Assembly: GCF_039540195.1 (NCBI RefSeq)
Contig: NZ_BAABEO010000025.1
Span: 62,001-126,000 of the forward strand
Direction: 5' to 3'
Source: Zafaria ginkgonis
GTDB taxonomy: Bacteria > Actinomycetota > Actinomycetes > Actinomycetales > Micrococcaceae
Length of the DNA stretch: 64,000 nucleotides
This document shows, piece by piece, positions 50,690 through 60,598 of this stretch. Each line of letters opens with the position of its first letter. The first letter of the stretch is position 1. The translations under genes were made by a program, and so were the position numbers. The notes under the pieces were generated by a model, which saw only the letters and a program-made list of their open reading frames with translations, did not search any database and was not told the origin of the DNA.

Positions 50690-50773
50690 TGCGCGAGGGG
50701 GGACTTGAACCCCCACGCCCTTGCGGGCACTGGCACCTGAAGCCAGCGCGTCTGCCAATTCCGCCACTCGCGC
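50690..50773 (-). tRNA. tRNA-Leu (CAG)
   Basis: 84 nt on the minus strand. The acceptor stem GCGCGAG pairs with CTCGCGC; the anticodon arm CTGGCTT-CAG-GTGCCAG reads CUG codons. It has a type II variable arm (TGCCCGCAAGGGCG) and T-loop TTCAAGT. CCA is not encoded. It is located beside the fhaA operon, as in other Actinobacteria. Confidence 0.95.
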
Positions 50774-51055
50774 ATTTCACTTGTTCGCGGGTTTCCCCCG
50801 AACAACGGAAACAATCTAACCACGTCTTTCGGGCAGATGCCAAATCGGGGTCCCGCTTTGTGTTTGGCCTCACTTTTTGGCAACCTTTCGGGGCCTCGGT
50901 TCGTTGCATGAAGGGCCGGTTTAACGGGGGCCTCGGCTCATTCCAAGGCAACCCAAGTAGTATCGGGAGGGCACGGGCCACCCGGCCCGCGCTCCGCAGT
51001 GCGATGCTCCGGGGCGCCGATCGCAGATGTGAAGACTAGGAGAGGAGCAGCGCCC

Positions 51056-51793
51056 ATGGGTCTCGTTGACAATGTTGAGCGCGGCCTGGAGAAGCTGGTT
51101 ACCAGCGTTTTCCGGGGATCCGGATCCAGCGACGTCAAGCCGGTGGAGATCGCCAGCCGCCTGCGCAATGAAATGGACGTTAAGTCCTTGGGCCTGTCCC
51201 AGGGCCGCACGCTGGCACCGAACAGTTTTACCGTTCGGCTCAGCGCCGACGACTTTGCCCGCGCCCGCCAATGGGGCCCCACCTTGGCGGAGGAGCTGTG
51301 CACCGTGGCGCTCAAGCATGCCAAGAGCCAGCAGTACACGCTGCAGGGAGCCGTCCACGTCTCCTTCCACAAGGATCCCGAACTCAAGTCCGGGCACTTC
51401 GCCATCGACGCGGACACGGTCCGGGACAGCGAGTCGGCGGCTCCCGCCGCGCCTCCCGCTCCGGCCGCCCCCGCACGCCAGCCTTCCCAACTGCAGCCTG
51501 TCCTGGACGTCAACGGACAGCGCTACGCCCTCAATGCCGATTCGATCGTCCTGGGCCGCTCCGGCGACGCCGACATCCTGATCGATGACCCCGGGGTCTC
51601 CCGCCGCCACCTGGAAGTCGTCCGCGAGGCCGGTTCCGTGTGGGCGGTCGACCTCGGTTCCACCAACGGCAGCTACGTCAACGGCCAGCGGGTCGCCGGA
51701 CGTGAGGAACTGTTCGACGGCTCCATCATCGCGATGGGCCGAACCCGCATCACGTTCCGCCTGCTGCCCCAACGCTCCGGAGGCCGCCCATGA
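51056..51793 (+). CDS. fhaA: FhaA: DUF3662 and FHA domain protein
   Basis: 245 aa. Residues about 1-120 are the DUF3662 domain (GLVDNVERGLEKLV, SFTVRLSADDFARA), then an Ala/Pro linker, and a C-terminal FHA domain with IVLGRSGDADILIDD, GVSRRHLEV and GSTNGSYVNG. It binds phosphothreonine on partners such as the kinase PknB substrates or MviN, linking kinase signals to peptidoglycan synthesis. First gene of the growth-control operon; ATG after AGGAGAGGAG. A TAGTAT -10-like element lies at 50958. Confidence 0.96.
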   Translation: MGLVDNVERGLEKLVTSVFRGSGSSDVKPVEIASRLRNEMDVKSLGLSQGRTLAPNSFTVRLSADDFARARQWGPTLAEELCTVALKHAKSQQYTLQGAVHVSFHKDPELKSGHFAIDADTVRDSESAAPAAPPAPAAPARQPSQLQPVLDVNGQRYALNADSIVLGRSGDADILIDDPGVSRRHLEVVREAGSVWAVDLGSTNGSYVNGQRVAGREELFDGSIIAMGRTRITFRLLPQRSGGRP

Positions 51794-52272
51794 GCGAACT
51801 CGTCCTCACTGCCCTGCGACTGGGCTTCCTGATCCTGCTCTGGGTCCTCATCCTCAGCGTCGTCGCCGCCTTGCGCCGCGACCTCCACGTCGGCAAGAAG
51901 GCCCGCACCGGCGCGCCGAGCGCCCGCGAAGTGCGGAAGAACCCCGATCTCGCCCCGGAGTCGGCTCCCCCCGCCAAGCAGTCAGCCCGGACCCTGACGG
52001 TGGTCGACGGCGCGCAGGCGGGAATCAACATGGAACTGGCCGCGAGTCCGATCCTGCTGGGACGTGCGCAGGAAGCCACCCTGGTGCTTGAGGACGACTA
52101 CGCTTCGGGCCGCCACGCCCGGCTGTTCCCGCAGGGCAGCCGCTGGTTCATCGAGGACCTCGGCTCGACCAACGGCACCTTCCTCGGCGAGACTCAGCTG
52201 ACCCGCGCGCAGCCGGTGGAACTGGGACAGAAGATCCGGATCGGGAAGACGATTATGGAGTTGAGGCCGTAA
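51790..52272 (+). CDS. fhaB: FhaB/FipA-type FHA protein
   Basis: 160 aa. One N-terminal membrane helix (LRLGFLILLWVLILSVVAAL), a Lys/Ala linker, then an FHA domain (LLGRAQEATLVLEDD, ASGRHARLF, LGSTNGTFLG). The ATG overlaps the fhaA stop (ATGA). Recruits phosphorylated division and cell-wall proteins to the membrane. Confidence 0.95.
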   Translation: MSELVLTALRLGFLILLWVLILSVVAALRRDLHVGKKARTGAPSAREVRKNPDLAPESAPPAKQSARTLTVVDGAQAGINMELAASPILLGRAQEATLVLEDDYASGRHARLFPQGSRWFIEDLGSTNGTFLGETQLTRAQPVELGQKIRIGKTIMELRP

Positions 52273-52274
52273 CC

Positions 52275-53678
52275 ATGGCCTTGATCCTGCGTTTCGCGGC
52301 GCGGTCCGACGTCGGTAAGGTCCGCTCCAAGAACGACGATTCCGCCTATGCCGGCAACTACCTTGCCGTCGTGGCGGACGGCATGGGCGGGCATGTCGGC
52401 GGCGACGTCGCCTCCGCCTCCACCGTGTTGGACCTTGTCCACCTGGACCGCCTCGTGGAGGGCGACGCCGAGACCGTCCTTCCCGACGAGATCCAGACCG
52501 CCAACTCCATCCTGAACGAACTCGTCAGCGCCAACCCGAAGCTTTCCGGAATGGGCACCACGGTGACCGCCCTCCTGCTCACCGGCGACGTATTCCAGTA
52601 CGCGCATATTGGGGATTCGCGGGCGTACCGGCTCAAGAACGGGGTGTTCGAGCAGGTCAGTAAGGACCACACCTTCGTCCAGCATCTGGTCGACGAGGGA
52701 CGCCTGCGCCCCGAGGAGGCGGAGACCCACCCGCACAAGAACGTGCTGATGCGCGTGCTCGGGGACTCCGACGCCAGCCCGGAACTGGACATCGCCCAGT
52801 ACCCGGTGCAGCCGGGCGAACGCTGGCTGCTGTGCTCTGACGGGCTCAACGCCGTCGTTCCCGAAGCCGTCACCGAACAGATCGTGCGCGGCACCAGCTC
52901 CCTCCAGCAGACCGTCGACGACCTCGTCGAAACCACCCTCGCCAACGGCTCCCCGGACAACGTCACCATCGTGGTGGTGGAGGTCGCGGAGGACGACGGT
53001 GGCGCCGTGCCGCCACCTCCCGCCGAGATCGAGGCCCCGGACACCGGCCAGCTTGAGGTGGCCCGCGAAGGCGACCTCCAGGCCAGCGCCGCCATCCTGC
53101 GCCACGAGATGTCCAACCGCCCGCACTCCCTGGTGGGCGCCGCCGCCCTGGCCACCGAAACCGGGCAGATCCCGATCGTGACGCAGCGCTCCGCGCAGCG
53201 CCGCGCCGCCGCCATACTTACGCACAAGGCACCGCCGCCGGTGGCCGCCGAGGCCGAACTCCCCGAGGAGCCCCCGGTCCGCCCGCGCCTGCGCCGCTGG
53301 CTCGTGCCGGCCTTCCTGGGACTGATGGCTCTGATCCTCGCCTCGGTGCTCACCCTCGGCTACATGTGGACGCAGACCCAGTACTTCGTGGGCAACTACA
53401 ACGGCCGCGTGGCGATCTTCAACGGCGTCTCCCAGGACCTGGGGCCGGTCAAGCTCTCCCACGTGGATACCGTCACCGACATCCCGCTCGACGTGCTGCC
53501 CGCCTACACCCAGCAGCGCCTGACCAGTTCGCTAGCCGCCAAAGACCTCGAACATGCCCAGCGGATCGTGGGGGAACTGCTGATCACCGCCAAGCAGTCC
53601 TGCCCCGTGGTGGTGCCCGTCGACGGCGAGTCCCCACCCACGGACCTGCCGTCCTATTGCAAGGAGGAGGCCCAGTGA
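52275..53678 (+). CDS. pstP: Ser/Thr protein phosphatase PstP (PP2C family)
   Basis: 467 aa. PP2C catalytic domain, residues about 1-240, with SKNDDSAYAG, VADGMGGHVGG, GDSRAY, SDGL and GSPDNVT. A proline/alanine linker follows, with a membrane helix near residues 340-360 (FLGLMALILASVLTL) and a C-terminal extracytoplasmic part. Dephosphorylates the PknA/PknB kinases and their substrates. ATG two bases after fhaB. Metal-binding Asp residues are all present. Confidence 0.96.
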   Translation: MALILRFAARSDVGKVRSKNDDSAYAGNYLAVVADGMGGHVGGDVASASTVLDLVHLDRLVEGDAETVLPDEIQTANSILNELVSANPKLSGMGTTVTALLLTGDVFQYAHIGDSRAYRLKNGVFEQVSKDHTFVQHLVDEGRLRPEEAETHPHKNVLMRVLGDSDASPELDIAQYPVQPGERWLLCSDGLNAVVPEAVTEQIVRGTSSLQQTVDDLVETTLANGSPDNVTIVVVEVAEDDGGAVPPPPAEIEAPDTGQLEVAREGDLQASAAILRHEMSNRPHSLVGAAALATETGQIPIVTQRSAQRRAAAILTHKAPPPVAAEAELPEEPPVRPRLRRWLVPAFLGLMALILASVLTLGYMWTQTQYFVGNYNGRVAIFNGVSQDLGPVKLSHVDTVTDIPLDVLPAYTQQRLTSSLAAKDLEHAQRIVGELLITAKQSCPVVVPVDGESPPTDLPSYCKEEAQ

Positions 53679-55117
53679 GCGACGTCACGACAGCCCCCGT
53701 GCCCCGCCGAAATCTCGAACTGGGCCTGCTGGCGCTTGCCCTCGCCGTCGTCACCGGCGCGAACTACCTCGTCAGCCTCAGCAACGAATCCGGCGTCGAA
53801 CAGAAGTGGATCACCCAAAGCGTGGCCCTGGCCTGCATGGCGCTGGCCGTGCACGTCGTCCTGCGCATCTGGGCGAAGTATGCCGATCCGATCATCCTTC
53901 CGGTGGTTGTTGCCCTCAACGGCATCGGCCTGGCGATGATCCACCGGATCGACAACGCGACCGGCGACAACGCCGCCTCCCGCCAGCTGCTCTGGACCGG
54001 CATCGCCGTCGCCGCGGCGATCATCACCCTCTGGGCCGTCCGCGACCACCGCATCCTGCGCCGGGCCACCTACATCTTCCTGGCGCTGAGCGCGTTCCTG
54101 CTGATCCTGCCCCTGATCCCCGGCCTGGGCCGCGAGATCAACGGCGCCCGCATCTGGGTGGGACTGGGCCCGTTCTCCTTCCAGCCCGGCGAAATCGCGA
54201 AGATCACCCTGGCGATCTTTTTCGCCGGCTACCTCTCCAGCAACCGCGACCTGATCCTGCTGGCCGGACGCAAGATCGGGCCCCTGCAGCTGCCCCGCTA
54301 CCGCGACCTCGGCCCGATGATCGTCGCGTGGCTGGTCAGCATCGGCGTGCTGGTCTTCCAGCGCGACCTCGGATCCTCGATCCTGTTCTTCGGGCTGTTC
54401 ATGGTGATGATCTACGTCGCCACCGGCCGGATCAGCTGGATCGTGATCGGCCTGGCCTTCGTGGCGGTTGGCGGCCTGCTGGCCTCCCAGTTCATGTCCC
54501 ACGTGACCCGCCGCATCGACGCCTGGCTCAACGCCTTCGACCCCGACGTCTACAACCGGGCCGGCGGCAGCTTCCAGATCGTGCAGGGCCTGTTCGGGCT
54601 CGGCAACGGCGGCCTGTTCGGCACCGGCCTGGGCAACGGCCGGCCCGACCTGATCACCTATGCCAACAGCGACATGATCGTCGCCGCGCTCGGCGAGGAA
54701 CTGGGCCTCTTCGGCATCACCGCCGTCGTGATGCTGTACGTGGTGCTGGTCAGCCGCGGCATCCGCGCCGCGCTCGGCACCCGGGACGCCTTCGGCAAGC
54801 TGCTGGCGGCCGGGCTGTCCTTCACGATCGGCCTGCAGTGCTTCGTGGTGATGGGCGGGGTCACCCGGCTCATCCCCCTCACCGGCCTGACCACCCCGTT
54901 CCTTGCGGCGGGCGGCTCCTCGCTGCTGTCCAACTGGATCATCGTGGCGCTGCTGCTGCTGGTCTCCCACGGCGCCCGCCGCCCGGCCGCCGTCGGTCCC
55001 CTGACCGAACCCGAAAAGGCGGGCACCGCGCCCAAGCGCCGCCCGCAAGCGCCGGCGGCCCCCGTGGCCTCCGCAGCCTCCGCAGCCTCCGCAGCTCCTA
55101 AGGAGGGCGCCCGATGA
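53675..55117 (+). CDS. rodA: SEDS peptidoglycan polymerase RodA/FtsW
   Basis: 480 aa, about ten membrane helices with the SEDS pattern: GREINGARIWVGLGPFSFQPGE (shown in part) and the FQRDLGSS motif with the catalytic Asp, and later GVTRLIPLTGLTTPFLAAGGSSLL region. Glycosyltransferase that polymerises lipid II, working with the class B PBP of the next gene. GTG overlaps the pstP stop (GTGA). Confidence 0.95.
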   Translation: MSDVTTAPVPRRNLELGLLALALAVVTGANYLVSLSNESGVEQKWITQSVALACMALAVHVVLRIWAKYADPIILPVVVALNGIGLAMIHRIDNATGDNAASRQLLWTGIAVAAAIITLWAVRDHRILRRATYIFLALSAFLLILPLIPGLGREINGARIWVGLGPFSFQPGEIAKITLAIFFAGYLSSNRDLILLAGRKIGPLQLPRYRDLGPMIVAWLVSIGVLVFQRDLGSSILFFGLFMVMIYVATGRISWIVIGLAFVAVGGLLASQFMSHVTRRIDAWLNAFDPDVYNRAGGSFQIVQGLFGLGNGGLFGTGLGNGRPDLITYANSDMIVAALGEELGLFGITAVVMLYVVLVSRGIRAALGTRDAFGKLLAAGLSFTIGLQCFVVMGGVTRLIPLTGLTTPFLAAGGSSLLSNWIIVALLLLVSHGARRPAAVGPLTEPEKAGTAPKRRPQAPAAPVASAASAASAAPKEGAR

Positions 55118-56559
55118 ACCAGGCCATCCGCAACGTCTGGATCGCCATCCTGGTGTTCTTCACCGCGATCATGGGGTCCCTGACCTACATCCAGTTCTTC
55201 GCCTCCCAGGACCTCAACGCCAACGCGCTGAACAACCGCCAGCTCTACCGCGACTTCGACCTCCCGCGCGGGGCCATCCTGGTTGACGGGGAGCCGATCG
55301 CCGAATCGGTGGAATCCGACGGCGACTTCAAGTTCCAGCGCGTCTACCACGACGCTGAGCTGTATTCGCACCTGACCGGCTTCTACTCGCTGACCTTCGG
55401 CTCCAAGCACCTCGAATCCGTGATGAACGCCGAACTGACCGGCCAGAGCGACAGCCAGTTCTACGACCGGCTGGTGAACATGCTCTCCGGCGGCACCAAC
55501 GAGGGCGCGTCGGTGGAACTGACCATCGACCCGAAGCTGCAGCGGACGGCCTACAACCTGCTTCCGGACGGCGTCCAAGGCACCATCATCGTGTCCAACC
55601 CCAAGACCGGCGACATCTTGGCCATGGCCTCCAAGCCCAGCTACGACACGAACAAGCTGGCCGTGGTCTCCGGCTCCCAGTCCACCACCAACATGAACAA
55701 GATCCTCGAGACGACGGGCCTGAGCCCGAACATCAACCCGGCGATCGGACACCTGATTCCCCCGGGCTCGACGTTCAAGATCCTCGACACGGTGGCCGCC
55801 CTCGAATCCGGCAAGTACGACCTTGACACGGTGATCGACAACCCCAGCTCGGTCACCCTGCCCGGCTCGACGGCCAAGCTGGGCAACTTCGAGGAGGGCA
55901 TCTGCTCCGGCCAGTCGAAGGCGAAGCTGTCCTTCATCATCGCGCAGAGCTGCAACACCCCGTTCGTGGAGATCAGCCAGGCCGTGGGCCAGGACGCGCT
56001 GCGCGACGTCACCGAACGCTTCGGCTTCGGCCAGCAGCTGCAGGTCCCGCTGCGGGTGACCCCCAGCGTGTTCCCTGCCGACATGTCCGCCGCGCAGCTG
56101 GCGCAGTCCTCGATCGGCCAGTTCGACGTCAAGGCGACCCCGCTGCAGATGAACATGGTGGCGATGGGCATCGCCAACGACGGCGTCATTATGAAGCCGA
56201 ACCTGATCAAGCAGGTGGTGGCCTCGGACCTTAAGGTCATCGAGGATCCGAAGCCGGAGCAGTTCAGCACCGCCACCTCCAAGGAGGTCGCGGACAAGGT
56301 CACCGAACTGATGCTCGGACCCATCCAGAGCGGTACCGCGATGAGCGCCCAGGTCCCCGGCCTGAAGATCGCGGCCAAGACCGGCACCGCCCAGATCGGC
56401 AACACCGGCAAGGTCAATTCATGGATCACGGGGTTCGCCCCGGCCGACGACCCGCAGGTCGCGGTCACCGTGGTCATTGAAAAAGTCGATTACAACACCG
56501 GTCACAACCTGACCGGTCCGAGCATGAAGAAGATCTTAGAGGCGGTGTTCAACAAGTGA
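55114..56559 (+). CDS. pbpA: Class B penicillin-binding protein PbpA
   Basis: 481 aa. N-terminal membrane anchor, dimerisation region, then a transpeptidase domain with STFK in PPGSTFKILD, SCN in AQSCNTPF and KTGTAQ. Crosslinks peptidoglycan made by the RodA-type partner. ATG overlaps the rodA stop (ATGA). Confidence 0.95.
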   Translation: MNQAIRNVWIAILVFFTAIMGSLTYIQFFASQDLNANALNNRQLYRDFDLPRGAILVDGEPIAESVESDGDFKFQRVYHDAELYSHLTGFYSLTFGSKHLESVMNAELTGQSDSQFYDRLVNMLSGGTNEGASVELTIDPKLQRTAYNLLPDGVQGTIIVSNPKTGDILAMASKPSYDTNKLAVVSGSQSTTNMNKILETTGLSPNINPAIGHLIPPGSTFKILDTVAALESGKYDLDTVIDNPSSVTLPGSTAKLGNFEEGICSGQSKAKLSFIIAQSCNTPFVEISQAVGQDALRDVTERFGFGQQLQVPLRVTPSVFPADMSAAQLAQSSIGQFDVKATPLQMNMVAMGIANDGVIMKPNLIKQVVASDLKVIEDPKPEQFSTATSKEVADKVTELMLGPIQSGTAMSAQVPGLKIAAKTGTAQIGNTGKVNSWITGFAPADDPQVAVTVVIEKVDYNTGHNLTGPSMKKILEAVFNK

Positions 56560-58454
56560 GGCCAACATCCGGAATCACCCTGGGCGGACGGTTCCAGCTG
56601 ACCGACCGTATTGCCATTGGCGGCATGGGTGAGGTGTGGAAGGCTCGCGACGAGATCCTCGGCCGCACCGTCGCCATCAAGATCCTCAAGGAGGAGTACA
56701 CCGGCGATCCGGGCTTCCTCCAGCGTTTCCGGGCGGAGGCGCGCCACACGGCGCTGCTGAACCACAACGGCATCGCCAACGTGTTCGACTACGGCGAGGA
56801 GGAGGGTTCGGCCTACCTGGTCATGGAACTGGTGCCCGGCCCGCCGCTGTCCGCCATCATCGAGCGCGAGCGCGTGCTCTCCGCGGACCGGACGCTGTCC
56901 ATCATCAGCCAGACCGCCAAGGCGCTGGCCGTGGCTCACGCGCAGGGCCTTGTGCACCGCGACGTGAAGCCGGGCAACCTGCTGATCCTGCCGGACGGAA
57001 AGGTGAAGATCACCGACTTCGGCATCGCCCGCCTCGCCGACCAGGTCCCGCTGACCGCCACCGGACAGGTCATGGGCACCGCCCAGTACCTGGCCCCGGA
57101 GCAGGCCACCGGCCAGACGGCCACCGGCGTCAGCGACATCTACTCGCTCGGCGTGATCGGCTACGAGTGCCTGGCCGGCCGCCGGCCCTTCACCGGCGAG
57201 TCGCAGATCGCGATCGCACTGGCCCAGGTCAACGACACCCCACCACCGCTGCCCGAGTCCATTCCGGCCCCGGTGCGCGCCCTGATCATGTCGATGCTGG
57301 CCAAGAACCCGGCCGAGCGCCCCGCCAACGCCACCAAGCTGGCCGAGGCCGCGGACGCCATCCGCGCCGGCAACATCAAGGCCGCCCAGGCCGCGGTGCC
57401 GGGCATGCTGCTGGTCGGCGCGGAAGCGCCGGACACCGCAGCCACCGAGGCGGTCCCGTACACCGACGCCGCCACGCGTGCGCAGCCGTCCGCGGCCGGA
57501 GCCTCCGCCCCGGCCACCAGCGCCCTGCCGACCGTCGCCACCCCGATGTCTGCCACGCCCACCACCGCCACGCCCTCTGGCGGCAACGGCGAGGCCGGCT
57601 TCGATTCGCTGTTGGGCGCCAGCCGCGCCTGGAGCCCGGACGACGACGAGGACGAGTACGACGGCGGGGCCGGAGACAACGGCCGGGTCCCGGCCGAACG
57701 CGACGGCCGCGGGGACCGCGGCGTCCGCAAGCGCAGCCCGTGGACGTGGCCGCTGCTGGCGCTCGTCACACTGGTGCTCCTGGCCGCCCTCGGCGTCTGG
57801 CTGGCGCCGCTGCTGACCGGCGGCGGCGACGGCGGGGAACAGACCGAATCGCCCGCCCCGACCACCGCCTCTTCGTCCGCGCCGGCGAGCAGCAGCTCCT
57901 CCGCGCCCCCCACGCCCTCGAGCACCTCCGCCCGCCCGACCTCCTCCGCCCCCGCGGGGATCGTGATTTCCAAGAACGAGTACCTGGGCCAACCTCTTAA
58001 CAGCGTTCGCCAGGACCTGGAGGCCAAGGGCCTGAAGGTCAACGCCGTCCCGGTGGAGAGCACCCAACGGGAGAACACGGTGCTGGACGTCTCCCCCGCC
58101 GGCACGGTGTCCGCCGGCGACACCGTCACCGTTTCCTACGCGATCCAAAGCTCCAGCGTGCAGGTGCCCTCCGGCCTGGTCGGCGCGACCGAGGGCAGCG
58201 TCCGCGCCAAGCTGCAGAAGGCGGGCCTGAGTCCGGTCTCCGCGGGCTCCGTGCCCAGCGACACCGTCCCCAAGGGCCGGGTCATCTCGGTGAACCCGGG
58301 CGAAGGCGACGAGGTGGCCCGCGGCTTCTCTGTCGAGTACACCGTCTCCAGCGGACCGGAGGAGGTCGAGGAGGAGACCCCGGAGCCCACGCCGACGTCC
58401 ATTCTGCCGTCCATCCCCGGCACGACCCCGTCTTCCTCGGCTGACAACCGGTGA
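56556..58454 (+). CDS. pknA: Ser/Thr protein kinase (PknA position) with PASTA repeats
   Basis: 632 aa. Kinase domain residues about 10-270: G-loop IGGMGEVWKA, VAIKIL, HRDVKPGN, DFGIA, and APEQ. A juxtamembrane Ala/Pro/Thr linker, a membrane helix (PLLALVTLVLLAALGVWLAPL) and two PASTA domains follow (from LGQPLNSVRQDLEAKGL and GLVGATEGSVRAKLQKAGL). Mycobacterial PknA lacks PASTA domains, so this copy has its own muropeptide-type sensor. GTG overlaps the pbpA stop (GTGA). Confidence 0.95.
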   Translation: MRPTSGITLGGRFQLTDRIAIGGMGEVWKARDEILGRTVAIKILKEEYTGDPGFLQRFRAEARHTALLNHNGIANVFDYGEEEGSAYLVMELVPGPPLSAIIERERVLSADRTLSIISQTAKALAVAHAQGLVHRDVKPGNLLILPDGKVKITDFGIARLADQVPLTATGQVMGTAQYLAPEQATGQTATGVSDIYSLGVIGYECLAGRRPFTGESQIAIALAQVNDTPPPLPESIPAPVRALIMSMLAKNPAERPANATKLAEAADAIRAGNIKAAQAAVPGMLLVGAEAPDTAATEAVPYTDAATRAQPSAAGASAPATSALPTVATPMSATPTTATPSGGNGEAGFDSLLGASRAWSPDDDEDEYDGGAGDNGRVPAERDGRGDRGVRKRSPWTWPLLALVTLVLLAALGVWLAPLLTGGGDGGEQTESPAPTTASSSAPASSSSSAPPTPSSTSARPTSSAPAGIVISKNEYLGQPLNSVRQDLEAKGLKVNAVPVESTQRENTVLDVSPAGTVSAGDTVTVSYAIQSSSVQVPSGLVGATEGSVRAKLQKAGLSPVSAGSVPSDTVPKGRVISVNPGEGDEVARGFSVEYTVSSGPEEVEEETPEPTPTSILPSIPGTTPSSSADNR

Positions 58455-60541
58455 TCCCGGAAGGGCACCCAGCCGTGGCCGCACCCCGCACCCTTGATGA
58501 CCGCTATGAGGTTGGCCCGCTGATCGGCCGCGGCGGCATGGCCGACGTCCACCGCGGGCGCGACCTTCGTCTGGGGCGCGAGGTCGCCATCAAGCTGCTG
58601 CGTGCCGATCTGGCCCGGGACCCGATGTTCCAGGCCAGGTTCCGCCGCGAGGCCCAGGCCGTGGCCGGACTGAACCATCCGTCGATCGTCGCCGTCTACG
58701 ACACCGGCGAGGAACCTCTCCCTGAGATCGTGGGGAAAGGCCTGGCCGCACCGTTCATCGTGATGGAATACGTCGACGGCCGCACCCTGCGGGAGCTGCT
58801 CCGGGCCGGTGAAGTGACCGTGGAGTCCGCGGGCCGCTACGCCTTGGGCGTGCTGGACGCCCTGGACTACAGCCACCGCAAGGGAATCATCCACCGGGAC
58901 ATCAAGCCGGCCAACGTGATGGTCACCCCGGACGGCCACGTCAAGGTGATGGACTTCGGCATCGCCCGGGCCCTGGCCGACTCCGGGGCCACCATGACGC
59001 AGACCCAGGCCGTCGTCGGCACCGCCCAGTACCTCTCTCCCGAGCAGGCCCGCGGCGAGTCCGCTGACGCCCGCAGCGACCTGTACTCCGCCGGATGCCT
59101 GCTCTACGAGCTGCTCACCGGGCGCCCGCCGTTCATCGGGGACAGCCCCCTGTCCGTTGCCTACCAGCACGTCAGCGAGCAGGCGGTGCTCCCCAGCGAA
59201 CTGAACCCGGACGTGCCCGCCCAGCTGGACGCCGTCGTCGAGCGCGCCCTGCGGAAGGACCGGGAGGACCGGTACCAGGGTGCCGCCGAGTTCGCCGCGG
59301 CGCTCGTGGCCGCCCGTGCCGGCCAGGACCCTGAGGCCGCCACCCAGGCGCTGGCCACGACCCCGCTGCCGGCTCCCGGCGCCGAGGACACCGCCACCGC
59401 CGCCTTTGCGATGCAGGCCGGGCCCCCCACCCGCGCCCACGACCTCCCGCCGCTGCGGGACCACGGGGAGCACCAGGCCCATGGAGAGCACCAGGAGACC
59501 CTGGCCGCCATGGTGCCGGTGGGAGCGCTGTCCGTGGAGTCGCCGTCCCCGGAAACCTACGATCCCGCTCCGGCGGAGGACGGCTACGGCCACTACGGGG
59601 AGCAGTACGCGACCGAGCACGCCGAACCGGCCTATCCCGCCCGCCGCGGCGGCCGGGACCGTTTCGACAGGGACCGCGATGCCGCCCGCCGGCGGGCATG
59701 GACCACGGTCCTGGCCCTCGCCGTCGTTGTGGTGCTGGGCGCCGGCGGCTGGCTGCTCTGGAACTGGAGCGAGGAGGAGCGGGCGCGCAACGCGACGGTC
59801 GCCGTGCCGGAGGTCGCCAATATGACCCTCACGCAGGCGCAAAACGCGCTGGTCGCCGTCAACCTGCGCCCGCTGACCGAGCAGGTGTACGACGACGCCG
59901 TCCCCAAGGACCTGGCCGTGGGCACCAAGCCGCTGGCCGGGGAGCAACTGCGGGTGGACTCCGAGGTGCGGCTGCTGATCTCCATGGGCCCCGAGCAGGT
60001 CCAGCTGCCCAAGGACCTGGCCGGACAGAGCGAGGCCTCCGTGGAGCGCGTGCTCACCGAGCTGGGACTGCTGGTCGGCGAAGTGAAGAACGACAACTCC
60101 GCGACCGTGCCCCGCGACCGGCTCGTCGGGACGAACCCCGAACTCGGCGAGCAGGTCAAGGCCGGCAGCACCGTGGACCTGACGTTCTCCACCGGGAAGG
60201 TCACGGTGCCGCGCCTGATCGACCTGACGGAGGAGAGCGCCCGCGCGGCCCTCGCCGACGACGCCGTGCAGCTGAATCTGGAAGTCCGCCAGGAGGAGAA
60301 CTCGCTGGTGGAACCGGGCACGATCATCCGCCAGGAGCAGGCCGCCGGCAGCGACGTCGACCCGGGCAGCACCGTGGTGGTCACCGTCGCCGTGGCCCCG
60401 GCCGCGGAGGAGCCGGATCCGTCCGCTGACGAATCCTCCGATGGGTCCGGAGACTCCGGCGAGGATTCCGAGGGGGATTCCGACGAAGACTCGGGCGACG
60501 AGGGCGACTCGGGGAACGGACGCGGCGACTGGGAGGACTAG
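58451..60541 (+). CDS. pknB: Ser/Thr protein kinase PknB with PASTA repeats
   Basis: 696 aa. Kinase domain residues about 15-280 (IGRGGMADVHRG, VAIKLL, HRDIKPAN, DFGIA), a long linker, membrane helix (TVLALAVVVVLGAGGWLLW), then three PASTA domains (starting VPEVANMTLTQAQNAL, LPKDLAGQSEASVERV, VPRLIDLTEESARAAL) and an acidic Ser/Asp-rich tail. Senses peptidoglycan precursors and phosphorylates growth regulators. GTG overlaps the pknA stop (GTGA). End of the operon at a long hairpin. Confidence 0.96.
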   Translation: MIPEGHPAVAAPRTLDDRYEVGPLIGRGGMADVHRGRDLRLGREVAIKLLRADLARDPMFQARFRREAQAVAGLNHPSIVAVYDTGEEPLPEIVGKGLAAPFIVMEYVDGRTLRELLRAGEVTVESAGRYALGVLDALDYSHRKGIIHRDIKPANVMVTPDGHVKVMDFGIARALADSGATMTQTQAVVGTAQYLSPEQARGESADARSDLYSAGCLLYELLTGRPPFIGDSPLSVAYQHVSEQAVLPSELNPDVPAQLDAVVERALRKDREDRYQGAAEFAAALVAARAGQDPEAATQALATTPLPAPGAEDTATAAFAMQAGPPTRAHDLPPLRDHGEHQAHGEHQETLAAMVPVGALSVESPSPETYDPAPAEDGYGHYGEQYATEHAEPAYPARRGGRDRFDRDRDAARRRAWTTVLALAVVVVLGAGGWLLWNWSEEERARNATVAVPEVANMTLTQAQNALVAVNLRPLTEQVYDDAVPKDLAVGTKPLAGEQLRVDSEVRLLISMGPEQVQLPKDLAGQSEASVERVLTELGLLVGEVKNDNSATVPRDRLVGTNPELGEQVKAGSTVDLTFSTGKVTVPRLIDLTEESARAALADDAVQLNLEVRQEENSLVEPGTIIRQEQAAGSDVDPGSTVVVTVAVAPAAEEPDPSADESSDGSGDSGEDSEGDSDEDSGDEGDSGNGRGDWED

Positions 60542-60565
60542 CGCGCGGGGCAGGCTAACCAAGCG

Positions 60566-60598
60566 GGGCGGTCCGGGACTTATGGCCCCGGGCCGCCC
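60566..60598. terminator. Bidirectional terminator after pknB
   Basis: GGGCGGTCCGGG pairs with CCCGGGCCGCCC (one wobble) around a 9-nt loop, between the convergent pknB and trpG genes. Confidence 0.8.

Noticed and set aside
50690..50773. tRNA-Leu as the element's integration target
   Set aside because: The element's exact boundaries are in the LLM gene, about 1.4 kb away, and serine integrases commonly use protein-coding targets.
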